DNA from: Acanthochromis polyacanthus
Lineage: Eukaryota; Chordata; Actinopteri; Pomacentridae
Assembly: GCF_021347895.1 (NCBI RefSeq)
Contig: NC_067123.1
Span: 36,381,571 to 36,445,570, forward strand
DNA length: 64,000 nucleotides
Direction of reading: 5' to 3'
Shown here: positions 22,801 through 34,800 of the stretch, in pieces
How positions within the stretch are numbered: position 1 is the first letter of the stretch
Layout of the letters: every line of letters begins with the position of its first letter
Notes under the pieces: model-generated
Database searches by the model: none
What the model was told of the DNA's origin: nothing
What the model saw: the letters and a program-made list of their open reading frames with translations, nothing else
Made by a program: the position numbers and the translations under genes

Positions 22801-25800
22801 ATTTTAGGACATCTCTGTTGTATTTTATCTGTGACTCACCCCTTCCTAAAGCTGTTTCCAGCTCAGCGCTCTTCATAGCTTACAGCGCATCAGTCACACC
22901 AGCAGGTCTGACCCGGCTGAACTGGGACCAGGAGTCATTTTCTGGTTTGTTGGTTTGCCTTTATTGACCTTAGTGCAGAGCGCTGCAGAGGACACCCAGG
23001 AGAAGCAGCAGCAGCTCAGACAGCCAGCATCCTTTTCTAACATTTATTTTAAATATTTTTTCATCGACAGAGCTGATTTTTCAAGTTTTCTTAACCCTCC
23101 TGTTGTCCTGTGGCTCAAATTGACCCGTTTTAAAGTTTGAAAATGTGAAAAAAAATTACTTTTTCCCTATGAAACTTGTGATGTCCACATTTTCAACATT
23201 TTTGGGAAATTTCTGAACATTTTTTGGTGGAAAAGAAGAAATGTTAAAAATATATCTTGAGAACATTCACCAAAAAATCAACCAAAATCCAGCGGAATTC
23301 ACCGGATTTTGGTCGATTTATTGGTGAATGTTCTTAAAGAAAATATTAGAAGTTTTACTGAAATATATGGAATCACTTTAGATATTTTTAGGATTTTTTG
23401 GGAAGATTTTTACTCATTTTTTTGAAAATATTTACAAGAATTTTCTTGCCAAATTGGAGGGATTTTTTTTTAAAAAGGGATTTTTTAAAGGAATTATTGG
23501 AATTTTCTTCCTGAAAGTTTTTGTAAATTTTTAGAAATTTGGGGAAATTTTTTTTGCTGAATTTTTGCTTTTTTTTTTCAGACAAGGAACAATATTTTTT
23601 TGGTGCCTGTAAGTGAAGACAGCAGGAGGGTTAATTCATCTGCTCTCTGTACTTGGGTGCAGCAGGAGGAAGGGACTGGATTAGTCCTGCTTGTGGATAA
23701 TGCATTGGCTGCAGACCTCTAAATGCAGTGGGTGGCATTGATTTCAGCTTGACTTGTCTTCATTGTTGCTCTCATTAAAATGAACAGAACTGCAGAGCGC
23801 CTGGTGACGGCGAAGATCCAAAGGCGTCAGTTGGAAATGCGATCTAAAGACAGGACAAAACGACCAGCTCTGTCATCAGTGTGAATGCACAGAACGATAT
23901 TTAGGCACACTGTCGCAGCAGTTACACTGCAAAAACTCAAAATCTTACCAAGTCTATTTGTCTCGTTTTTAATTAAAATGTCTCATCACACTCGATTTAA
24001 GATAAATTCACTTAATAAGTGACATTTCAGCAAGATGGAGGGACTTGTTTTAAGACAGTGCATCTTAAATATCTTGTTTTGAGTTGCATTTTACAAGAAA
24101 AAGCGAAATAAATTTAACCCTTGTGTCGTCCTGCGGGTCAAATTGACCCGTTTTAAAGTTTGAAAATGTGAGAAAGAAATATATATTTTCCAAATTTTCA
24201 ACATTTTTGGGAAATCTTTGAACATTTTTGAACATTTTTTAGTGGAAAAAAAAAGAAATGTTAAAAGTGTTTTTTTAAGAACATTCACAAAAAAAACAAC
24301 CAAAATCCAGTGAATTTTGCTTAATTTTGGTTGATTTTTTTCCCGAATGTTCTTAAAGAAAATATTACAACTTTTTCTGATATATATGTAATCACTTTAG
24401 ATATTTTTAGGATTTTTTTTCTGGAAGATTTATATTCATTTTTTGAAAATATTTACAATTTTTTAGATTTTTTCCATTTTTTAAATTTTCATTTCTTGCC
24501 AAATTTGTGATTTTTTTGTAAATAAAACTTTGAAGGGAAAATTTAAATTAATTTTCTTCCTAAAGCTTTTGCAAACTTTTATAAATCTGGGGAATTTGTT
24601 GCTGATTTTTTTGCATTTTTTTCAGGCAAGGAAACAATATTTTTGACGCTCTAAATGAGGACAACAGGAGGGTTTAGACACCAAAGCTTGACAATCCTGG
24701 TAAAATATAGCTTAAATAAGTTTTCCCAGCTAATTATAAAGACCTCAAGATTCTAAATATCATATGTTATTTTAAGAAATCTTACCAAGCCATTTTAACC
24801 TGTTCTATTGGCAGATATTTTCATTTATTTCGAAGTAAAAGCTCCTTAAAATATGTTTTTTTTTCTTGTTTTGAGAGGGGCATTTTTTTCCAGTGTAGCG
24901 TCTGAATCAGTGCTCCGGGTCCTAATGTGGCCGTTCCTTTTGTACAAAAGCCTGCTCCAGTGCGATTCTTAGTGGTTTAAAACTTCCTTTTCCATCCTTG
25001 AAAAGACAGAAAGAAAGGAGAAAAAAGCGAGCAAGCGAGCAAGCGTGCCAGCGCCGCGTCCTTTAATTTTCCCTGAAGCCTTTTGTGAGGGAGTCGGTCT
25101 GAAGTGAAAGCACAGTGTGCAGCTGTCCTCTTGGCCCACTGCTCGCTTTTTGTGAGAAGGTTTTCTTGTCAAGAATACTAATAGTGATACCAGTTCTGTG
25201 GAGTCCGCCCAGCTGGCGAGGAAACAGACAGCAGTTATTCTGCTATCAAAGAAGGGCCATTTGATTTGACACAAGTTAGTGAGCTGTGTTTGTGCCGACT
25301 CCGTACGAATGGCCTGTTTGATATACAGATGCAGAGAAGGTCGACTTTATTAGCTCTTGGTAAACTTCTGGCTCTCGTCTTGCTCCGTTTTTTCAGCTCC
25401 TGTTATCATTTGCTGGGAAGTGTTTGGCTCTGAGGTTCAAAATGGGACTAAAACTAAGCAAACTTGTCCTGATATAAACGACACACAGACAGACTCCCTC
25501 TTCTGTTCTTTGCTGTGGATTTCTTCAGAGGCTCTTTTCAACTTTTTTGCCCATCAAGAGCTTTGTTGTGTTTGGTGGCTTCAGCATCAGTCAAACAATC
25601 TGAGACTTCTTTGTCTGGATTTAGTTTAACCTTCATGTCGTCCTGTTGGTCAAATTGACTCGGTTTAAAGTTTAAAATGTGGGGAAAAAACAAATATTTT
25701 CACAGTGAAACTTCTGACGTCCACATTGTCAACATTTTTGGGAAATCTTTGAACATTTTTTTGTGGAAAAAAAGAAATGTTAAGAATGTTTCTTAAGAAC

Positions 25801-28800
25801 ATTCACAAAAAAAATCTACCAAAATCCAGCGAATTTTGGTAGATTTTGATTGATTTTTTATGTGAATCTTCTTAAAGAAAATATTAAAAGTTTTACTGAT
25901 ATATATGTAATCACTTTAGATATTTTTAGGATTTTTTTGGGAATATTTTTACTATTTTTTTGAAAATATTTCTAGGAATTTTCTTGCCAAATTTGGGGGA
26001 TTTTTTTTTACATAAAACTTTTAAGGGAAATTTCAAGGAATTATTGGAATTTTCGTCCTGAAGATTTTGCAAATTTTCAGAAATTTGGGGATTTTTTTTT
26101 GATTTTTTGGAATTTTTTCAGACAATGAAACAGTATTTTTTGGTGCCCATAAATGAGGACAACAGGAGGGTTAAAGTGAAGCCCATCAGATGCTCCTCGG
26201 TCACATTCAGCTGCTCTCTCATTTTCATTCTCAGTGTCCCACATCCATACTTCATGTTATCTGGGAAGAATTTAAAAATAACACAGCTATTCTCACAACA
26301 GACAGAAAAAGAAACTGGAGCTTCTCACAGCTGGTAGAAATTATAACAGGACACTTCAGAAAACAACTAAAATGAGTATTGTATTTCTGGGAAAAGCGCT
26401 TTTGTTGTTTCTCTGTGCGAAGTGTAATTAAAAACTGCTGTAAGTGCAGTTTGGTTGATGCCTGATCGTGCACATATGTTGGATTTTGAGACACGAAAAC
26501 TTTGCAGATGGCAACTGGAAAGTGAAAAAAATCGATTTTTTCTTAAAAGGAAATGTATTTAGAATCAGTTTCAGCTTGTTCTGCCAACTTCATGGATAAA
26601 GATTGCATATAAAATCTGAATATTTAACTTCATGAAAAGTGAAAGTAGTACTCTAAATAGTGTTGCACTTGGAAGGATGTTGATTAAATTTCATGAAAAA
26701 AGACAGAAACCCTTTAACCCTCCTGTTGTCCACATTTACTGCACCAAAAGCATTGTTCTCTTATCTGAAAAAAAATACAAAAATTCAGCAAAAAAATTCC
26801 CCAAATTTTTTAAAATTTGCAAAATCTTCAGGACGAAAATTCCTTCAAAGTTTCCCTTAAAAGTTTTATTTTTTTAAAAAAAATCCCCAAATTTGGCAAG
26901 AAATAATTTTTAAAAAATGATAAAAAATTGTAAATATTTTCAAAAAATGAGTAAAAATCTTCCAAAAAATCCTAAAAATATCTAAAATAATTACATATAT
27001 ATGAATAAAACTTCTAATATTTTATTAAAGAACATTCACAAAAAAATCAACCAAAATCCAGTGAATTTTGCTGGATTTTGGTTGATTTAATTTTTTGGTG
27101 AATGTTCTTAAAGAAACATTTTTAACAGTTCTTTTTTCCACCAAAAAATGTTCGAAAAATTTCCAAAAACGTTGAAAATGTGGACATCAAAAGTCACGGT
27201 GAAAATATATATTTTAAAAAACTTTTTTTAAAGATTTTTTTTTAACAAAAAAAGTTCAAATATCTTCTAAAAATGTTGAAAATGTGGAAATTACATTTTT
27301 TTTCACATTTTCAAATTTTAAAACGGGTCAATTTGACCCGCAGGACGACACGAGGGTAAAAATCGTGCCTCATTTCTGAAACTTAAAGTCTTTTCAAAAC
27401 TGTATCAACCCTGAACAGTCATTGGAAACCAGAAAGCAGCGTTTTAATGATGACTGAACATTTGCCGCTTGGTCGGAGGTTGTGTGAGGTCAGCGTGGAC
27501 GTTCTGCCATGGCTGCTGGGTTAATAACAGGCCCAGGCTGGTGACGGGGAGCTGGCAGGAGGCCGCCGGGCTGAGACGCCGTGTCATTAGCTCCCGGAGG
27601 TGATGAATGGCTTGTGGTCGGCAGCCTGTGCTCTCAGCTTCCCTTTGAAAACCAGAGAAGTTGGTCTTTTATGCTGCGTGGTTGAGCTCTGAGTTGCCTT
27701 TTTTTTGGTGATCTTGTGGGACGTGTGTGTTTTACACCGAGATTCTTTGCTCCAAAGTTATGTCTAAAACCAAAGAATGTTTCTGGCAGAGCTGGCAGCC
27801 TACAACGGGTTATTTCTAAATGTAATGGTTGCACTCTGCTGCCAGTTTATTAGGTACTACACGTAGCTACAGACTAATGTAGTCCAATGGCAACATCCCT
27901 GAAGTAAATTGCAGCTTCATGTTGGGTGTAATGTTCCATTTTAGCAAGGTGTTGATTCAACTCTGTGGTTGTTTTGGAGGCTTTAGCAGCATACTAAGTT
28001 GTTTTTCTTCACTTTTCAAGTAGGAAATTAGACTTGTTGCAAATTTGACTGATTTACAGTTTATTTTTCGATTCATCACTGAGGATTATTCTTGTGAAAT
28101 GCACTAATAAAACTTTTTACACCCAATTTATCAGTGAGTGTAAACCTTAAGAACATCCACAGTACCGTTCAGAAGTTTGGAGTCACTTAGAAATGTTCTT
28201 ATTTTTGAAAGAAAAGCATTTTTTTCAGTGAAGATAACATTAAATGAACTTAGCAGAGCAACTTTAACGAATATAGATCAACTTTAACTCTTTTAGAGCA
28301 ACTTTAGCTAATTTCTGAGCTACTTTAAATGATATAGAGCAACTTTAATTCATGCACACTAACATTCAGAAGTTTGGGGTCACTTAGAAATGTCTTTATT
28401 TTTGAAATAAAATAGTTTTTTTCCTATGAAGATAACATTAAATGAATCAGAAATCCAGTGTAGACATTGTTAATGTGGTAAAAGACTATTCTAGCTGGTA
28501 AGTTTTAATGGAATATCTCCATAGGGGTACAGAGGAACATTTCCAGCAACCATCACTCCTGTGTTCTAATGCTACATTGTGTTAGCTAATGGTGTTGAAA
28601 GGCTAACTGATGATTAGAAAACCCTTGTGCAGTTATGTTAGCACATGGATAAAAGTGTGAATTTTTGTGGAAAATATGGAATTATCTGGATGACCCCAAA
28701 CTTTTAAACATTGGAGCATATTAATGCCAGTGGTTATCCTATCCCAGTACATGCACTACAAGTATTGGCATTGCAGACTTTTAATATAATTTTTTGCACA

Positions 28801-31800
28801 GAATGACAAATAACAAGGACACGAGAGTTATTTTTGACTGTGTTTGCTTTTTATCTCCACAGACATGTCCACATTCTTCCACTTCTTTTCAGTCTCACTC
28901 TGGCTTTTCCCACCCAAACTCCATCTTCATATGGTAGGTTTTGTTTTCCCTCTTATCTCTTCCTCTTTTATGCCATTAAATACAAGCAAAGGTGCTTTTA
29001 AAACTAAGGGCAGGACTCACTTTCTCAGCATATTTCTGCTCCGTTCTTCACAGTCTGTGCCTTTTTGTTTTGTTTTTTTGCAGATGAGGTGCGGCAGCTC
29101 CAGGTGAACATCCCCCACTCAGGTGTGGTTTCCGCCCCACTGGGCAGCTCCATCTCCATCCCCTGCCTGGTGTCTCTGTCCTCCAGCGCCTCGTCCTCCT
29201 CGTCCCCTCCCGTGGTCCCTCGGGTTAAGTGGACGGTGGTGTCCGGTGGGGTGGAGACGCAGATCCTGGTGGCTCGAGGTCAGAGGGTGAAGGTCAACGA
29301 GCTGTACCGAGACCGAGCGGCGCTGCTCAACTACACGTCGATCCCCGACGACCTGTCGCTGTGGCTGGGAGATCTGCGCTCCAGCGACTCGGGTCACTAT
29401 CGCTGCGAGGTGCAGCAGGGCCTGGAGGACGCCAGCGACCTCGCACAGCTCAAAGTCAAAGGTAGCGAAGTGAAAGACATGAATCATCATTAAAGCCTGG
29501 TGAAGATTAAATGCAACACTTAGGGGATTTTTGGGTGGTAGAGGACATTTGTTTAGGTTGTAAATATTCTCTTTTTTTGCAGTAAGCAGCAAGAAAAAGT
29601 GTCTGAAACACACTGAAAACATACAATTATTTTCCTTGTATCTGGTTGCATTTAACCCTCCTGTTGTCCTCATTTACGGGCACCAAAAAATGTTGTTTCC
29701 TTGTCTGAAAAAAAATCCCAAAATTCAGCCAAAAAATTCCCCAAATTTCTGAAAATTTGCAAAAACCTTCAGGAAGAAATTTCCAATAATTCCTTAAAAG
29801 CTTCCCTGAAAAGTTTTTTTAAATCCCCCAAATTTGGCAAGAAATTCTTGTAAATATTTTTTTAAAAAGAGTAAAAATCTTCAAAAAAAATCCTTAAAAT
29901 ATCAAAAGTGATTACATATATATCGGTAAAACTTCTTACATTTTCTTTAGCATTTTCTTTAAGAATGTTATAAATCAAAGCTTTGAAAGAACAGAAATTC
30001 ATATATTTTTACTGTCTATTCAGAGTGTTAACTGTTAATTCTTGTTAATTCTCTGCAGTCACTATTTTCATTTTTTATTTTTTATTTTTGTCATTTAATA
30101 GTTTTTAAAAAATTATTTCATTGTTTATTTTATTCTCTTCTCTGTTATTTACTTACTTATTCATGCATTTATTTTACTAATTTACTATTACTACTATTAT
30201 TATTATTTTTAGCATTGTGTTTATGGTTTTCCCTCGATTTTTCTTTTATTCTGCTTGTCTTTTTCTTTACTTAATCTGGTTTTGTTGCACTCTTTCACTG
30301 TGTTTGGACTTTACATTGCAATAAAGGTATTGCTATTCTCATGCTATTATTATTTGTGGGTATGTGAACATGCGTATATGTGTTTTTAGGTGTCGTGTTC
30401 CACTACAGAGACGCTCTGGGTCGGTACGCCTTCTCCTTCCATCAGGCCCGGAGAGCTTGTGTAGCCATCGGGGCTCAAATCGCGACTCCTGACCAGCTGC
30501 TGGCGTCTTATTACGACGGATACGAACAGTGTGACGCCGGCTGGCTGGCAGATCAGTCCGTCAGGTATCTCATCACCTGCTCAAACTGCACAAATAGTTA
30601 AAAAGGTCACTGATTGCTGAATGCTGATTGCTTTTTGTCTTTGCAGGTATCCAATCCAGGTGCCCCGTGAAGGTTGCTATGGAGACATGGACGGGCAGCC
30701 AGGAGTGAGAAACTACGGGACGATGGATCCGGATGATCTGTTTGACGTTTACTGTTATGTGGAACAAATTGATGGTATGGATCCGGCGAATTTCGCTGAA
30801 TTTGGGTTGATTTTTTTTGTGAATGTTCTGAAAGAAACATTTCCTTTTTTCCACCAAAAATGTTCAAAAATGTCCCAAAAATTCTGAAAATGTGGACATC
30901 AGAAGTTTCACTGTGTTATGATATTTTTCCTACATTTTAAAACTTTAAAACGGGTCGATTTGCCTGAAATTTCCTTTTTCTTTTTAGCTATTTCTCACTT
31001 CATTTATTCAGAATCTGCAAAACAGGACAAATAGTTTAAATATTCTTATTTATTATTAGGAGTGAGTTGAAATATTTTTTTAAAAATTGAAGCAGTCATG
31101 AAAAGTCCCATCATTGATACGCACTGACAAAAAAATGGTGCTACAACTTTTACATTGATATACATTAATTTATGATAAAAAAAAAGGTTTCTAGCAAATC
31201 AGAGATGCTAAGCAGAATGCCTCTGATGATTTGAGATGGAGTAACCCTTGATAGTTTTTCTATTTACCTCAGCATGTTGCGGTATCATTGTCCTATGTAC
31301 CACAATTTCATGTAACAGATGACTGACTGTATGAATCACTCCACTAAAGCTACTTATAATCATGATAAACCTAATCATGCAGCTCAGACATATCCAGTAT
31401 ATTGTACACACAGAAAGGTTTGATAATCAGGGCCGGCCGCTGGCATAAACACTCTATGCCGTTGTTTATAGCCACATCCACTAGAGGGGGCCACACCACA
31501 ATAAGTGTGTGATTCGCACTTTGTCCCTGTCTTTATTCCAATAAAACATAAATCTGTTAATGCTGTTAATCATGTGCATGTGTGTTTTAACCCAATTACA
31601 AGCTGTGCATGTGATTTGGTAGTTGCCCTGTGCATGTTTTGGGGCCACAAAAAAAATCTTGCTTAGGGCCACCAAAGTCCTAGGGCCGGCCCTGTTGATA
31701 ATGATGTGTTTTATTTGCAGGGGAGGTGTTCCACGACTTCATCCCTCAGCAGATCTCGTTCAGTGAAGCTCAGTCGTACTGCAGAGCAGCAGGAGCAGAA

Positions 31801-34800
31801 CTGGCTACGACAGCTCAGCTGTACTTGGCCTGGAGTGAAGGACTGGACCGATGCAGCCCCGGATGGCTGTCTGACGGCAGCGTGCGCTACCCCATAATAA
31901 CCCCTAGAGAGCGCTGTGGAGGGGTCCAGGCAGGCGTGAAAACCATCTACCGCTTCAGCAACCAGACGGGTTTCCCAGAACCGACCAGCCTGCATGACGT
32001 TTACTGTTTCAAAGGTGAGAATTTAGTTCTAAAAAATGTGTTCATATAACACAAGACTGCAGTTAAATGTCAAAAATGCAATGGTTGTGAAAGCAAGAAC
32101 AGAACAGAACAGAATATTTTTATTTGTCATTGTACATTTACGAGAAAATTGGATGCAAACCTATTCAAGTGCAAAAAAGTGCATCAAGTCATAGAAAGTG
32201 TGAAATAAGTCAAAGCGTGTTTTATATTTTAGATTCTGCAAAATTGCTGCTCTTTGTTCTGATTACACTTTTTTGTTTCCTACATAATTCCACATGTGTT
32301 CATAGTTCATAGTTTTGATGCCTTCAGTGCGAATCTACAACATAAATACTCGTGAAAATAAAGAAAAAAAAACTATTAAATGAGAAGGTGTGTCCAAACT
32401 TTCGACTGGTAGTGTAGGTGTATAAAAAATAAATAAATACAACAATACAAAAATGCTTCTAAACTAACTATAAAAACATTATTTAAAAAGAGAAGGGAAA
32501 AATTCTAAAGAGGAAAAAGAAAAACACAACATATTATGCATACAAGACATCTGATGCTGCACACATCAGGTACTGGCAGTGTTAAAAGAAAAATTCTAAC
32601 AATGGTACAGAGGGAAGAGATATTTGAAGTGAAAAAGAAAATATTGCTTTCATTCAGCGCCTATAAGAAGTTTTTACCTCCCTTGAAAGTTTTCAGTTTT
32701 TATTGCTTTTCAGCATTAAATCAGAGCTTTATAATGGCTTTTTTGACATGAATTTATCCCTAAAAAATCACTTTTTCTTGTCAGATTTCTACAATGTAAA
32801 ATTAACTTCCACATATTACTTTATATAACTACTTTACCTTTTCTTAAATTGTATTTTTAACGACTTGCCTGCCGTCTACAGAAAACAGAAATGCTTCCAC
32901 CGACTCTCCGATGGACTACATGGCCACAGAAGATGTCGGACAAAATGTTGTTATTCTGCTGGAGAAAGATCAAGAGCTTCAAATGAACCAACAAACAGAA
33001 CACGTGGAGCGAGAGGCCCAGAGTGTGCTCGAATCTTTGCCCTTTTTCTCTGTTCCATCGCCTACTGAAGAAAACCTCGTCGACACTCATCCAACGGTCA
33101 CATCAGACACGACAGAGTCTCCCATCAACACCACGTCAATGCTGGACGTCCTTCAGCCATTCGGTGGAACTTTATCTCCTACAGAACCGAGCCACGACTC
33201 AACTCTGATGAACAGCACAGTCAGCAGCACAGACGTGATGGATTCCCACCAGAACTCCAGCTTCACCTTCCACCAGTTAGAGCTTGAAGGAACCACAGCA
33301 GAACCTCAGACGCAGAACCAGACGGTCCAAGACGCCAGCGAAGATGAGAAAACGCTGCAAGCAGAGGAGCTGGAAGAAATACAAGAAGCCGAGTTTAATT
33401 TTAATGCATCGCGAGCCAATTACAGTGAGACGGAGAGCAACCACACTCAGGAGGAGAGTTTCTGGGAGGTGACCTCTGACCCCGTGGTGCAGGTGAAGCT
33501 GGAGGAGGCAGCAGAAGAAGAAGATGTGCAGATAACGCTCACAACTCAGGCGTCAAAAGAAGAGGAAGAACCAACCCAAACTATCAAATCTACCATCGAG
33601 GCAGTCACCTCACTGTGGGCCCACATGGATGGATCTGGAGATATGCTTCAAGGTATGTCAAGCCCTCATAATAATAATAATAACTTTATTCATATAGCAG
33701 CCTCAAGAACAGCGTTCACAAAGTGCTTTGACAATTATAGACAATCAAACATGATATAGGAGACAAGTCAGAGCAGTTAACCCTTGTTTTGTCTTGCAGC
33801 TCAAAATTGACCCATTTTAAAGTTTGAAAATGTGGGAAATATATATATTTTCACAGTGAAACTTCTGATGTCCACATTTTCAACTTTTTTGGGAAATCTT
33901 TGAACATTTTTTGGTGGAAAAAAAGAAATGTTAAAAACGTTTCTTAATAACATTCACAAAAAAGCTACCAAAATCCAGCGAAATTCGCTGGATTTTGGTT
34001 GATTTTTATGTGAATGTTATTAAAGAAAATATTAGAAGTTTTACTGATATGTATGTAATCAATTCAGATATTTTTAGGATTTTTTTTGGTAAAATTTTTA
34101 CTAATTTTTGAAAATATTTACAAGAATTTCCTTGCCAAATTTGGGGGATTTTTTACAATATAATTTTTAAGAGAAACTTTTAAGGAATTGTTGGAATTTT
34201 CTTCCTGAGGGTTTTGCAAATTTTCAGAAATTTGGGGATTTTTTTTTTTGCTGAATTTTTCGATTTTTTTTCAGACAAGGAAACAATATTTTTTGGTGCC
34301 AGTAAATGAGGACAACAGGAGGGTTAAAAGTCATGTTTTGGGGTTACAAGGTTAAAAGGAGATTAGAGTTAAATACCATCCTCTACCGCCATTAAATAAC
34401 TTTACACTTTAAAAAGCTATATGCTCTTTTCCAGAGAGCGACCTTGATGTGGCAGCAGTCAGCGTCATGTCCACAACAGATTCTTCCACCTCCAGCTTCA
34501 CCACTCACCCGTCTCCTTCTGCCTCAGCTAGCAGCGTTTCTTCTGAACCTCGGACCACATCTCCAGATCCAACCCTCTCAACTGGGCCTCACCATTCTGA
34601 CAACTTGGGCATTGATGTCTTTTCCACGGCATCCCAGCTGTGGGAGTCCATTTCTAGACAGGAGGGAAGCACAAGCTTAGAAGCTGAAGACACGTTCACC
34701 TTGGAAAGCGAGGAAAAACAGCTGGACACAACAACATCCACAGACCAGCTGGTTTCTGGCGTGAGTTTAGCTACAACTGAGTCTCCAGAGGTCTTGAACG

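Noticed and set aside
28865..28937. ATG at 28865 ([15 protein letters not shown]) as the bcan start
   Set aside because: At the strong donor (28934) it is in the wrong phase for the Ig exon. It works only with a weak donor at 28938, and the resulting N-terminus is a poorer signal peptide than the one starting at 19818.
29119..29673. 184-codon frame on the - strand
   Set aside because: It is antisense to the GC-rich Ig exon and runs into MITE sequence. No domain or splice support.
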